A DNA stretch of 64,000 nt, taken from contig OX104125.1 in NCBI GenBank assembly GCA_944474755.1, positions 48,821,288 to 48,885,287 on the forward strand, in the 5' to 3' direction. Source of the stretch: Limnoperna fortunei. Lineage: Eukaryota; Mollusca; Bivalvia; Mytilida; Modiolidae. This document shows, in pieces, positions 24,701 through 37,964 of the stretch (position 1 is the stretch's first letter; each line of letters opens with the position of its first letter). Position numbers and translations under genes: made by a program. The notes under the pieces were generated by a model. That model did no database searches. It was given only the letters and a program-made list of their open reading frames with translations, and was not told the DNA's origin.

Positions 24701-27700
24701 TATAACATTTAACAGATTTAATATAAAAATTTGCAAGAAAAGTATTGTCTTAAAAAGTTTTTTTTGTAAGTCAGGTGAGTGATACAGGCTCTTAAGAGCC
24801 TCTAGTTTAAGTTGGAACGGCAAATTAAAAACCCTAGCATTATAGATAGTACTTTCATGTTTCCCTTAAAAAATTATATCTGGCAACGGGAGGGCAGTGG
24901 CTGCCTGAGGGTAGCTAAAATAGAAATTATAAAATTACAATTTTTGAAGTTTAATTTGTATATTCTGCGTTATTGACAATTGGTTAATTGATACAGATTT
25001 TTGAGAATTGTCAAATTTATTTAAATTTATTTGTATTGGATTTATTTGAACACAACTCATCAACTATCCTTTTTATGTAAATTGTGTAGCATAGGTCACA
25101 CATAGAAATCATCTTGTATCTGTCTCCTTGTCACACTTCTCTTCTATCAACAACTCCTCCATCATAGTTAAAGAGAATTTTAACCAAAGTTGCAAATATC
25201 TTTATTAGGAAGCATTGATGTATACCAGCTATTTAGTTTTTCTGATTAAAAGTCTTTTACAAAGAAACAAAAAAAAACCCTCCTGAACAGTAATCTGTAT
25301 TAGGGAATGTTGATATGCACCAGTAATACAGTTAATATGTATACCCATGCTACAAAGCAGGGGGTTATGCAACATTTGACCTATCTGTCCATTAGTCTCC
25401 CAGTCGTCTCGCTTTCTGGATTGTACTTCTAAATGTAAATCAAGTACTTTATATTTGATTGCAACTATGTGGTCACATAGATTGAGAGGAATATGTGATT
25501 TTAAACAATTGTACTAAAATTGGGGGAAGAAATTTTTATAATATAACTATTATATGAAAGAACTATCTATAATGAGAGGATTTTCACACATAATAATTGC
25601 AGGTACCCATATGAAAAATGCAATGTTAAATATTTGGTTTATTGTAACTACCAGACACCTGCTGTTATTAAAGACAACTCTTGCAAATGGGAAGTAACTC
25701 TGTATTCTGAAACTACTTTATAATCCAGAACATTACATGGTATTGCAACAAAACTGCATTTGGAGCATGGGGTATACATGTACTTAATTTTCTGGAAAAA
25801 CAATTAATGTTAAAGGGGTGGGGAGGGGGCACATGTCTCCCATGAAAGGTTAATGATTTAATAAGTCACTGTGTTGCATTTATTCAGGTAAGTAATTGCA
25901 GTCTTTTAAGTTATTATTCAAAGTCAGCAATTAATTGGTAGTGATCTTTACTGTATACAGTTAAAATAAAAGCACTTTTAAACTTTAAGGGTCACATGCT
26001 GCATAATACATGTACATGTGCACTTAAAAGACAGATAAACATCGTAAAGTCATTGAAGTTCATGATCTTATAATTATGTTTTTATTTTCAGGAAAACTGT
26101 TCAAGATGATATTAAAATCCATATTGAAAGGTCCAAAATAAAGAACTGAATGTGACCAACAGTGGCTGTCATATAATACAAGTGTTTTAGTCCTAACATT
26201 TAATTAGCAGAAATTTTCTGTTTACAAGGCAATATTTGTTATAATGTCAGATACAATGTGTGTATGATTGTTTTTTTTAAGATTCAGACTTATTTATTTC
26301 TGGAACTGACTTAAAATTTATTATGAACATTTCTAAAAATCATGTCTAGTGTAATTGGCCATTTCTGTACAGTACATGCATGTATATTATAATGTACACA
26401 TACTGAGAATACATGTTTGTGTCTTTCATTTAGGTTGTAGTACATAATTGTTATTTTACTACAATTTGTTTGTTTTGATGTGCTTTAAAAGAGAGTGTTA
26501 AATGAATGATTAAATTGTACATGTATGATTGTAAATTTCTGATACTTACCCGATAAGTGGTTTTATTTATACTGTATTTCGGTTCTGTATGTGATGTGAC
26601 ATTTTCAAGATGCTCTTACATTTGATTTTTTTAAATACGATAAATATACAGTTTGATGTTTGTTAATTTAAGAATACAAATACTTTTTTTTAACTATTAT
26701 ATACTTTTGATGATCGATTTTAATTGTGTATGCCAAAATTAACAAGAAAATTTCTCTTCAGGTGCTTTACCAAAATTATTTTGTATGTTAGCGGGTTAAA
26801 GAAATGAAGTGATATGCTAGATTTCTTTCGGGATATTTCCTGAAATTTTGTATACAGATTTTTGTTAGAAAACTGCTTTTCCATAACATTCCCGAAATTA
26901 TTTTGTATGTTGGCAGATTACAGAAATGTAGCCATATGTTAGATTTCTTTCTGGATATTTCCCGAAATTTTTTATACAGATTTTTGTTAGAAAACTGCTT
27001 TTCGGGAACGTTCCCGAAATTAATTTGTATGTTGGCAGGTTAAAGAAATGTAGCTATATGTTAGATTTCTTTCGGGATATTTCCCGAAATTTTGTATACA
27101 GATATTTGTTAGAAAACTGCTTTTCGGGAACGTTCCCGAAATTATTTTGTATGTTGGCAGGTTAATGAAATGTAGCTATGTGTTAGATTTCTTTCGGGAT
27201 ATTTCCCGAAATTTTTTATACCAAATTTTTGAAGATATGTTCCTTTCGGGAAATTGCCCGAAGTTTTGCATGACGAAATTTTTTCAAGAAAACCACTTTT
27301 CGGGAACTTTACCGAAATTTTGTATGTAGTGATATGTTCGATTCCATTTGAGACTTTCCCGAAAATTTGAAAATTTGTAAGACCAAAGTTTTTTTATTCG
27401 AACTTTACCAAAACTATTTTGTATGTAGTGAAATGTTTGATTCCATTCGGGAACTGTCCCGAAAATTTGTAAGACCAAAGGTTTTTCTTCAGGAACTATT
27501 TCATGTATTTTGTATGAAAGAATTTTCAAGATAACTTTTCGGGAACTTTCCCGAACAAGTGTTGTACAAAAGAATGAAATGTATGAAAATATTCTAAATT
27601 TTAAAAAAAATTTGATAACATTAGTAGTTTTATGCAGTCTTATTAGATTAATGCTAACAATTTAGGTTTACATGGAAAAAGGGAATAAAATGCATTTTCC

Positions 27701-27722
27701 CTTTTTAAAATAGACACCCTTA
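21711..27722 (+). repeat. Repeat E, unit 2 (~6.01 kb)
   Basis: A head-to-tail copy of 15644-21710 with the same order of internal parts, differing by scattered substitutions and small indels. It ends at '...aatagacaccctta', after which unrelated sequence begins. Its internal ~320-bp repeats lie at about 23460-24680 and its palindrome array at about 26800-27560. Confidence 0.9.
26092..26149 (+). CDS. Terminal-exon-like segment in E unit 2
   Basis: Counterpart of 20064-20121: same acceptor, 58 bases, same peptide ending IERSKIKN then TGA, one synonymous difference. It is tentative for the same reasons. Confidence 0.33.
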
Positions 27723-28051
27723 TATGTATTTGTTTTGTTCCACTTTGTAAAATAGTAATCTAATAATCTATTTAGAATGTGAATACCAACAGTCTGTTAA
27801 AAACACGTGCTACTAAAATTAGGAAATTCCTAAACCTTCTTTGTGCACGTTTTGTGCAACTTAACTAAAAATAGTCCGCATAAAAGATTTTATCTATAGA
27901 AGAACAGTTTGAAAGTTAATCAACAATCTAATCAGTGATGAAGAATTACGGGTTGACCCAGAGAGCGTTAAGTCGTACCTGAAATATGGACAATAGTTTC
28001 TCTTAAGCCACACTTGACAATCGTCTCAAAACTTCAATTATGACAGTTTTT
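27723..28051. other. Unassigned tract
   Basis: Nothing recognised between the end of E and the telomere-like block. Confidence 0.35.
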
Positions 28052-28083
28052 TAACCCTAACCTAACCTAACCCTAACCCTAAA
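28052..28083 (-). repeat. Interstitial telomere-like block
   Basis: Five or so copies of CCCTAA/CCTAA variants. It matches the TTAGGG telomere unit of molluscs and many animals but is internal and degenerate. Confidence 0.8.
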
Positions 28084-28640
28084 CTGAAAAACATAAAAAA
28101 AATTGAAGCATACAATATATCAGAAAAATGTCCCTCTCATTGAGATCTACATTTGTTATAAAGGTCAAAAACTGTGCGACAAACAGTTTTCGAGCTTTGG
28201 CCCTTGATACGTTTCGGCTAATCAGTTTTTGGCTTGAAACTTTTAAACAGTCAGAGATAATATAGTAAACATTTGGTTTTTTGTGACCGTCATAACAATC
28301 CCTTCGATTTAAGACCAAAGTCGAATGGTTACTGCCAGCCATTTTAAAAAGGAACAGCATACACAGTTTATTTAGAATAACACGTAAGTCGTCCAATATT
28401 AAAGCAGACAATACAAGAGAAAAATGTTCGTCACATCGAAATGTACAAAAAATATATTGAGGTACGAAAGCGTTAAACTTGTCGTTTTTGAGTTATTGTC
28501 CTTGAATCGTATTTTGAAAATGGTTCTTGGTTTTTAACTTTTTAAACATTACAGACGATGAATGACAAATATGGTCTATTTGAAAGAAAATTAAAAGACC
28601 TACAATTTGATCGCAAGAAGTACATGATTCGGTTGAGTGG
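28084..28640. repeat. Telomere-associated satellite copies
   Basis: Two diverged ~250-300 bp units share a '...aaaaatgtc...gttttcgagctttggcccttg...ttaaacagt...tagtaaacat...gaatggttac...gccattttaaa' order. A further partial copy lies at 31517-31670, on the other side of the TIR element. The satellite array was therefore interrupted by that element. Confidence 0.6.
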
Positions 28641-31523
28641 TTTTACAGCCCCTGAAACGTAAAACGTTCCCATTTATGCGTTCGTATTTCGTTTTCCGTT
28701 CGTTCGTATATCGTTTTCCGTTCGTCCATCCGTACGTCCGTTCGTCCGCATGCGCAAAACAAGTAAATAAAAAACCGTTCGTTCGTTCGTCCGCATGCGC
28801 AGTACAGGTAAAAATAAAGGTTCATTCGTTCGTCAGCATTCGCAAAAAAAATATTTTACACTTTCTTAGTCTGATAAACAATACTACATTTTGTTATCAA
28901 ATTAAAATAACCTGAGCATTAAAATGTCAAATAAATTGTATTATTTTAAAACTAATAATTCATTAAAACCATGAACATGTTTTAAATAGAATATAAACAT
29001 AAACAATTTGAAATACTTTCTTCGTCTATTTTGTTTTATGTAAATCTACAATATTCAGGTTGTACAAATAAATATGATTTATTTGAACACTCTCCAAATT
29101 TTATAAACACATATGAAATTTTTCTAGTACCTAAAACCTTAAAAATGAATGTTTTACCCTAAAGTCTTTGAACATCCCTACATTGTCTTCTTTTGATACA
29201 AAACTGAATAGCTGTTTACACAGCAAACTAAATAAAATTGAATAATCTTGCATTAAATCTTAATTTGATGGCACAATATTTGTTTGGAAATACAGACATT
29301 TCATTTCCTAGGTTTTAAATTGCATATATAATGTCTGACGACTGATTTAGCTTCTATTAGTTAGATCAAAGAAGTTAATTATAGTATGCTATGGTTTAAT
29401 ATTGCATCTTGTAAGGTCTCAGGAGTGATTTTGTATGTAAAATATGGTTTTTAATTGTATTGCAAAGGTCTCAGGAGTGATTTTATATGTGTATTATAGT
29501 TTTTAATTGTATGGCTAGGGTCTCAGGAGTGATTTTGTATGTGAAATATTGGTTTTAATTGTATCGCAAAGGTCTCAGGAGTGATTTTGCATGTAAAATA
29601 TACATACTATAATTAACTTTTTAATTGTATTGCTAGTGTCTCATGAGTGATTTTATATATGTAATATGGTTTTTAATTGTATCGCAAAGGTCTGAGGAGT
29701 GATTTTAAATGTGTAATATGATTTTAATTGTAGCGCAAAGGTCTCAGGAGTCATTTTATATGTGAAATATGGTTTTTAATTGTATCGCAAAGTTCTCAGG
29801 AGTGACTTTATATGTGTAATATAGTTTGTACTTGTATTGCTAGGGTCTCAGGAGTGATTTTGTATGTGAAATATGGTTTTTAATTGTATTGCAAAAGTCT
29901 CAGGAGTGATTTTGCATGTGAAATATGGTTTTTTTAATTGCATTGCAAAAGTCTCAGGAGTGATTTTGCATGTGAAATATGGTTTTTAATTGTATTGCTA
30001 GGGTCTCAGGAGTGATTTTATATATGTAATATGGTTTTTAATAGTATCACAAAGGTCTGAGGAGTGATTTTATATGTGTAATAGTGTTTTTAATTGTATC
30101 ACAAAGGTCGCAGGAGTGATTTTGTATGTGAAATATTGGTTTTAATTGTATCACAAAGGTCTCAGGAGTGATTTTGCATGTGAAATATGGTTTTTAATTG
30201 TATTGCTAGGGTCTTAGGAGTGATTTAATATATGTAATATGGTTTTTAATTGTATTGCAAAGGTCTCAAGAGTGATTTTATATGTGCAATATGGTTTTTA
30301 ATTGTATCGCATAGGTCTCAGGAGTGATTTTATATGTGAAATATGGTTTTTAATTGTATCGCAAAGGTCTCAGGGGTGATTTTAAATGAGAAATATAGTT
30401 TTTAATTGTATTGCTAGGGTCTCAGGAGTGATTTTGTATGTGAAATATGGTTTTTAATTGTAATGCTAGGGTCTCAGGACTGATTTTATATGTGTCATAT
30501 GGTTTTTAATTGTATTGCTAAGGTCTCAGTAGTGAAATTGTATGTGTTATATGGTTTTTAACTGCATAGCTAAGGTCTCAGGATTTATTTTATATTTGTA
30601 TTATGGTTTTTGATTGCATTTTTTTTATGTATCAGGGGTGATTTTATATGTTTAATTTAGTTTTTAATTGTATCTCGAAGGTCTCAGTAGTTTTTTTTAT
30701 GTTAAATATGGTTTTTAATATTCTTGCAAAGGTCTCGGGGGTGATATTACAAATGTGATTTTAAATGTGGTATTTGAACACCACCTTAATGAACATTTTC
30801 CAATAGAGAATTTTTTTAATGAATTACCCCTTAATTTATGAAACTATAAGGTTTAACAAATATATAACAAATAATAAATATACAGTTGGATTAGTACATT
30901 CATGAGTACATTTCATTATATGCAATAAAGATTAATTAAGCTTCCTCGGGAATGTGTAATAATTACTGTTATTAATCAAAATAAATGGACGATTAAGCTC
31001 GTTTCTTTTTACACTGTGATAAAAAATATTTATTGGTCCATTATTAAAACATTTCCATGTTTAGCCCAAATCACGAACATGAATATTTTAAAATGAAAAT
31101 ACTCAACCCCACAACTTTTCTCGTAGGCTTGTTATGTTGTCACGTTTTTGTGTGTGTATTTCCTGTTTGCATGAGCTGTCACAAATCATTTCAATGATGA
31201 TTTAATGAAAATAAAGTATAATTATTTTATTATTTATTCCTTTTCAATTTTTTATTTGTTTACTATAACCAGCTTGATTCTAACGATTTTATTTAAAATG
31301 ATCGAACGTTTCTTGATTTTTACAAGGCACGATATAGGCGTCTCCATTTGTTTTCCCATATGCGAACGATTGAAGCGTATAGCTTGTCTCTGATTGGTTA
31401 ATTTTTAAATGGTTCGTCTGGACGATAAGAGCTTTCGTTCGTTCTTCGTCCGTTCGTATGTCGTTTTTGGTTCGTCCGTTTAACGTTCGTACGGGAACGT
31501 TTTACGTTTCAGGGGGTGTAAAT
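28641..31523. mobile_element. TIR element loaded with a 52-bp minisatellite, copy 1
   Basis: The left end reads 'tttacagcccctgaaacg' followed by 'taaaacgttccc'. The right end is its complement, 'gggaacgttttacg' then 'tttcagggggtgtaaa'. Arms of about 30 bp are near-perfect, and both sides continue as diverged CGTTCG/CGAACG-rich sequence for 100-180 bp. The interior has AT-rich flanks and a central 52-bp tandem array. There is no transposase frame, so it would be non-autonomous. 'TGG' occurs outside both ends, which may be a 3-bp target duplication. Confidence 0.75.
29405..30765 (+). repeat. 52-bp minisatellite, copy 1
   Basis: About 26 tandem units follow the pattern GGTCTCAGGAGTGATTTT, then GTATGTGAAATATGG, then TTTTTAATTGTATTGCAAA. 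The units vary at a few sites (TGCAAA or TGCTAG; TGTATG or TATATG) and the array decays at its right end. No spacers differ between units, so this is an ordinary tandem repeat. Confidence 0.93.
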
Positions 31524-31675
31524 GGCGGCCAAAAGCATATTGTAAACTGGGTTATTTGTCAATAACTTTTAAACCGTTACAGATTAGATAGTAAACATAT
31601 AAGTGTTTTGTGACTAATATGTCAAGCCCTTCAATTTAAGACAAAATTCGAATGGATAAAGGCAGCCATTTTCTC

Positions 31676-31863
31676 TAACCTTAAACCCTAACCCCCTAAC
31701 TCTAACCCTTACAATAACCTTAACCCTAAACCCTAACCCTAACCTAACCCTAAGCCTAAACCCTACCCGTACCCTTACCCTAACACTACCCTTGCCCTAA
31801 ACCTAACCCTACCCTTACCCTAACCCTAACCCCTTAAGCCTAACCCTTACCCTAACCCTAACT
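31676..31863 (-). repeat. Degenerate telomere-like block
   Basis: About 190 bp of CCCTAA, CCTAA, CCCTTA and CCCGTA variants. It is longer and more degenerate than the block at 28052. The AAAAATACAAAAATG... sequence that follows resembles what follows the first block, so block plus satellite behaves as one repeating unit. Confidence 0.8.
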
Positions 31864-32560
31864 TAAAAAATACAAAAATGATGTAATATTATAAAAAAAT
31901 GTCCAATACGAATGGGTATTTTAGCTAAGATTAATTTTATGAAAAAATTAATAGAAATCCATTTTATCTGTTGATTTGACACTGACTTTGACAAAATTGA
32001 TACACAAGATGTAAACACCTTTACTAGACATTTCTTGAGTCATCTTTGTTGAATTTTATTCAAACATTAAATATGCAAAATATTAAACATTAATCAAATC
32101 ATACCCTTTCAAATACAAATATTCTTTTGTGGACCTTTCTAGTATTTTTTCAACACAAATCATCATACATTAAATGCCTTTAGGGGTTTGAAATGTATCT
32201 AATTCGGTTTAAAAAAATAATTATGTGTTTGAGAACAAATTGTATTTTCATATTGCGTTGCGTAGTTCACAAGTTCGTTTTGTAGTGGACGAAATCATTA
32301 CGTAGTGGACAATACTGCATAACTTGCAGTAACAGTGAAAATTAGGATAAATCAATTCCTGATATATCCCACATTACTCAAATAATAATGTGTGACATTA
32401 TTAAAGCGATATACAATAAAAACCAATTTATTAAAAAAAATAAGACAGACACTACTCTAGTTTCTTTATAAGCTACTTTTTATTGTGTCACTTGCGTTAG
32501 AAAATTCGAATCAGTATCAGTGTTGCGGTTGCAGTGGCATCATCCAAGTTAGATCTTAGT
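31864..32560. other. Unassigned tract
   Basis: AT-rich sequence; only the first ~60 bp resemble the satellite next to the first telomere-like block. Confidence 0.35.
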
Positions 32561-34560
32561 GTCTTAATTAACAGCTCTAAGAAGTTCAAACACCCTTTCC
32601 CAAACGTTCTTGAACTAATGACATAACAAGAAATAATGCGTACAGTCTTCATCAACGTTGCATACATTACATTTATTATATCTAGTACTCATTTTCCCCT
32701 TTTTGAGTAAAATCTTTGTAGTTATAATATATTGAATAAGCTTCAATCTAAATATTTTAATTTAATATTCTTGTATAGTTTTAAAAAATAAACTCTAAAA
32801 TATTGTTCCTTTTAATACGTTCTGTTAGATCAAATAGATGTATCCATGTAATTATTCCAACACGTTCAGAAATCATTGTTTGGTGAAATAATTTATTTGC
32901 AAAGTCGACTGCTTTAACATTTATCTCCCATCTTTAGTTCTTTTGTACATTAAATGTACTTTTTACGGAATCTTCGAATTTAAGAATTAGAAGCATTGAT
33001 TTTGGAATGGCTATTTTCAATGTGCTTAGCTCTGTAATTCAATTATTTTTATCCTTTATTATTTATTATTTATCTCCCGCCACATGTTGTTAACCAACAA
33101 GTTATAACTTCTTTATAGAATTTTGAAATTTTTTCAATATCTTTGAGAAATTTAACATTATCTAAATTCATGTGAAAAATTAATAAGTCTTTTCCAAACG
33201 TTTCTAGATATTTTTGGAATAATTTTCCAGTTGGCTTCATCTGGAGTCAAAAAGTCTTGACACCCAAGATGCTCTTAGAAATTTAAAGTAACTATCAAAG
33301 TCGATAACGTTTAAGCCGCCATCTTCATATGTCCCAATTACAGTATTTCTCCCGACTTTGTCATTTTGTCTCCCCAAATAAACCTGAAACAACATCTCTC
33401 GATTTCTTTTATATATTTAAAAGGAATACATATTGAAGTGGCACAGAAAGTAAATATCGGAAGTACTAAAGATTTGATTATAAGTATTTTACGAACCATT
33501 GTTAATTTTCTTTTCTCCAATTATTTTATCAAAATTTTTCATCTTTCCAATTTTAGGTTTCCAATTTAAACGCTCGCATTCGTCTTTATTATGTCCAAAT
33601 CATATAGACAGCTTTATTAAGCTCATCTGTCCATTTAATAGCTTCATATTTTATCTTTACAGCTTTTTAAATTTTCCAATCCAAATTCGTTTTATTACGA
33701 TAAAGCTTTAACCAAGAAATGGCCAAAACATTTCAATTTCCTTTAACTATCTCGTTTCTATATCATTTCTAGAACTACAGAACAAGGTTGTATCGTCTGC
33801 TAGTTGCGAAATCTTAATGCAGTGTGATTTTTTTATCTAATATAACTTTTATACCCTTATAATATCTTTTGAGCTTCTTATTCTAAGTGCCATGATTTCA
33901 ACAGACAAAATAAAAAGTAAAGCGGACGAAGGTATTTTTGAATACATTAGATATCCAACCGTTATTAACTTCATTATACAGTTTTAACCCAAGATATAAA
34001 AGATTCATTGAACCCAAAGTGTTTTAAAACATTTATCATGAAGGCCCATTCTAAACAGTTGAATGCCTTTATAAAGTCTACGAATATAATTGGCCCGTTG
34101 ATCAGCATAATCAATTATTACCTGGATTAGTCTCAAATTGAAACCAATGAATAACTTTTTTAAGTAACATGTTTGGGCTTTATTTATTTATTTTAGAATA
34201 ACAAATTTCAGACGCTGGGCTAACACATGTGATATAATATTTAAATCTACATTAAGTAAGAAGATTGGTCTCTAACTGTTCAGTTTTTCATTTTTCGTAA
34301 TAATCAGTGATAAAACGCTAGTGCGCTGAGAAGAAGAAAGTAGCTTTTCTTTCCCCTTTTATTTAAAACATTGACAAGTATTGATTTAAGTTTTCCCTAA
34401 AATACCCTATAAAACTCTAACGTTATTCCATCTAACCCTGTAGATTTATTCAATTTCCTATTAGCTGTAGCCTTTGTACATTCTTCCACTGTTATCTCTC
34501 CATCACAGGTTGTAAAGTCTTCGGACGAAAGATTATTCTCCTTTTCAGAATTATGTATTA
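32560..34560 (-). pseudogene. L1-like LINE reverse transcriptase fossil
   Basis: Broken frames on the minus strand follow the order of an L1-type reverse transcriptase. KSTGLDGITLEFYR lies near 34410-34455, followed by RPIFLLNVDLNIISHVLAQR near 34215-34275 and FVDFIKAFNCLEWAFM near 34040-34090. The catalytic region ISQLADDTTLF lies near 33785-33815, then KLTMVRKILIIKSLVLPIF and the FRFIWGDK motif at 33338-33520. A C-terminal stretch resembling NVIDFDSYFKFLRASWVSRL lies near 33245-33310. Frameshifts and stops separate every block, so the element is long dead. The ends are not defined. Confidence 0.8.
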
Positions 34561-36370
34561 TTTTGAATTTGTTAATATCAACATTTCATTTAAAAGCAAC
34601 AAGAAAATAAACAACATATTTTTCTTTTATCTGAACAAAATGAAAGGTGATCAAACTTGACTTTATTGAAAGTATCAAGAAAGATGTAATAATTTCTAAA
34701 CTTTTAATGTGTGATCCATACTTTTGGGAAAAAAGACAAATAGTTTAGAAAATCATTGGTCAAGAGTGAAGAGGTTGTGTTGTGTAATTTGCGTTTGTGA
34801 ATTCGAGTAACACTACAAGTGGATCATCGGAGATAAACTTCGAATTAGAATTTTAGTTCATCTTCTAGTTAACAAAATTCAGAAAGCTTTTAGTTTTGTG
34901 TTTGGATACAATTTAAAACTTTATAAAAAAACGTCTGTTCAATAAAATATGACAAAATTGAGTTAAAATTCGGCAGGGATTGGTTAAAATTTTGTCATTT
35001 TGTTAAACCTCACCTATGAGTCTTTAGTTGACGAAGCGCGTGTTTGGCACAATATATTTTTTTGGCTGGACCTTTGGTCTAATACTTGTCTTACATAGGC
35101 TCAAACTAATCTTGGGGATCAAACATTAGAGTTTTGTGGGTCGGGTGATATTTAAGCAATTGAGATGGTGTTGGGGACTACAGATTTTACCGTTTTTAAG
35201 ACGTTCTGATGTGTTATTACAAACCAAAAACCTTCAATAGTTACAAAATGTTTATCATTTTAAGAGACACCAAGACCGAAATGAAATATTAAAATGATCC
35301 CGGGGAAGGAACATATTGTATTATGATGTAATAAAGTGCAATACACATTCTCGATTACTCTTTTTTCTCCTTTTGGAGGTTGAAAACATATTCAAATTTT
35401 GAAAGAAGAAAGCAATGAGGTCCTTTTCAATACATAAAATGTATAACATATCCAAAATAATAGGCATTTTAGGAAGGGGGGCAGGTTTTACACGTTACCA
35501 TTTTTTAATACTTTAAATAAAACCTATACCTGTATTTTAGACCAATTTTCTGGTTCAGCCCCTGCCTATGCAAATGCTTTTTGTTTGCCATTTAAGAAGA
35601 TATCTCCCTTGTTAATTTCAAGACAAATCGCAGACGTAGATTATAGATTCCATAAAATGCATGTATTTAAAATCGATATGTCATATCTTTATATGACGTT
35701 TAACTATTTAAAATATGTAAAACAAATAAATTATTCAACGAATAGACGCCATTTTGAAACTGGTTTCAATATCCCGGGGTTTCATAGGGAATACGGTATG
35801 ATACCCCCGTCTTGATTGACCAATCAAATTGTAGGGATTCACTAGATAAATTACAGAACATAATTATATATTATCCTTTTGCTAAAATATGCAGATTTTT
35901 TGGATGATCAAGAATATTCCAAGGAATTTTTGCATCGAAAGTTTTGTCTTTCATACCCTATATCTGGAATCTGGAATTTTCAGGTTGTTTTCCAAGAACT
36001 GACAAAATCTGGGTATGAAATGTTAAATTTATGTACGTAACGGGAATGATATAAAACGACAAGATACCACAAGCACTAGTCTTTGAATTTTTTACGCATA
36101 TACCTGTTGTATATCGGTATATATTGGTAAATCCGAGACAAGTACTTGTTGTACATACTAACGTAACCCATGCCGATCTTCGTAACCCTTTCTCCACAAA
36201 CTCAATTGCAACAAAGGTTTAAACAAAAAAAGCGCCAACTCTGGTTTTTAGATGCCTTCACATTTAAAAAAAAACAAATTCAGTTGACTTACTTTAGGAT
36301 TCGTCTCTTTTTAATAAACAATACCATACTGAAATGTACTCGGGACGACTAAAACTGACATGCGAAGAGT
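34561..36370. other. Unassigned tract with one mussel-like repeat fragment
   Basis: Near 35014-35060 the sequence 'tgagtctttagttgacgaag' followed by 'cgcgtgtttggc' resembles an abundant dispersed repeat I associate with mussel genomes. Open frames at 35585-35815 and 35958-36197 show no domain. Confidence 0.3.
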
Positions 36371-36379
36371 TTCAAAAAA

Positions 36380-36850
36380 ACTCAGTCAAGACAGTGCCAA
36401 AGTTATTTGTGTAACTTCCGACTGCTTTTATTTTTCAAGAAAGATCGGATCGCAAGGTCGGCGGAAAAAAATTCAAAAATCGATCAAAGACAGAAATGAC
36501 CGGATTTCATTAAACAGGAAGTAGGTAAGCGAGAAACCTGAAATTGAATCCCGCGTTATGGGAGGTCATGCTGATGTTGTATAACAAATTTCAACAGAAT
36601 GTGATCAGTAGTTGCTGAAACTGTTACGCAAATTTTCTATCATTGAACATTAATGTTACAAATTAACAAAGGAGGTTAACAGGAAGTAAGTGAGCGACAG
36701 ACCTAAAATCAAATTCCAAGGTATGGGACCCCATACCAAATATCAAGAGGCTGCAATTATTAGTTGCTGAGAAAACTGTTACGAACATTTTTTCCCCGCC
36801 CGCCAGACATTCACCATTTAAGATTAATGAGGACACCATAACCCCTTAAA
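36380..36850. repeat. Dispersed repeat, two tandem diverged copies
   Basis: 'aacaggaagtaggtaagcga' at about 36515 and 'aacaggaagtaagtgagcga' at about 36678 begin two related ~160-bp units ('gggaggtcat/gggacccca', 'gttgctgaaactgttacg'). Further members lie at 41190-41460 and 41930-42125, some ending in a '...gggggtataaaa' box. Confidence 0.65.
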
Positions 36851-37960
36851 AATTTGTCATTCATTTTTTTTTTGTTTTTTCATATGTTATAGTATGACAT
36901 TAGTTGACTATTATATAAAAATATCATACCCCCTTTCCAGGCATATTTCAGAGATAGAGGTGGCAAGAGTTACCTGCCCCTTGCTGATCAAGCTCTACAC
37001 TATATATGTAGTTTAAGGGTGTCCCAAAAAATATTTTAGCTCATAAATGAAAAAGAAAGACTATTGTGATTACTTATTGCCATAACCAAAAATATTATAT
37101 TGGAAACTGTAAGATAAAAGTAATGAATAAGTCTAAATTTGTTCAAGTACCCTTTTTCTGTATTTTTTAACCGTCTTGGACGCGCTACCCTAACCATATT
37201 TTATTCAATAAAAAATTGTTACATTAGGATTGTCATTTTTTTTATTTCAATTCATTTGTTGAAATGATACCTTTCATGTATAAAAAAATCAACATAGCTT
37301 TCCACGCTTTCAAGAAATATATAAGCCCAAATATACCCCCATCGCATTGCTCCCTTTATTTGCCTATTCAGCTCAAACGCCCCTAAACATTCATAAGTTT
37401 TAGGTCTTTTGATATGTTCCAGTATACTTTGTACCTAGCTAGTTTGTAATCTGTAATCAGTTTGTTATTTCAAGGTTTCCAATGTAATATGTTTAAGGTC
37501 AAGGTCACCAGATGACATCGTAGTAACACCCGAAGTCTTAATATGTAAGGAAACATACACAAAAGAGAAACCAAAAATCATCAACAACATAATTTTGCAT
37601 ATTTCAAGTCTACATTGTACGAATGTTGTATGCATCATGTTTATTCTGTAGCAGATTCATAGCAATAGCAATTATAGCAAGACAACAAGCAGCGCCCTCC
37701 GGGTGACTTTGAAGCTGTTTTCTATTGTGGAGTTTGTAGTTTCATTGTTTATGCGGGTTATGTCGCATGTATTTTCATTGTTTATGTAGGTTATGTCACA
37801 TACATTTATTCCACATCTGATTTTCTTCTATCATATCAAAAAGCATAAATTATTTGTAGAATGGATGCCATTGATAAACGTCAGACTAAAACAACGGTAA
37901 TACTGGGATGATTAAATTAACTAGACAAAGTCGATCTAGCGATCACTGATACCCCCGCTT
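36851..37960. other. Unassigned tract
   Basis: No gene or repeat recognised. Confidence 0.35.
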
Positions 37961-37964
37961 TTGT

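Noticed and set aside
15644..27722. Helitron call for repeat E
   Set aside because: The terminal hairpin and head-to-tail order fit, but there is no TC...CTRR end and no Rep/helicase, so only a possible rolling-circle origin is noted.
29405..30765. Regular direct repeats resembling a CRISPR array
   Set aside because: The whole 52-bp unit repeats with no unique spacers, and the genome is eukaryotic. It is a minisatellite.
31676..31863. A true chromosome end
   Set aside because: The telomere-like units are degenerate and ordinary sequence continues for 32 kb on both sides.
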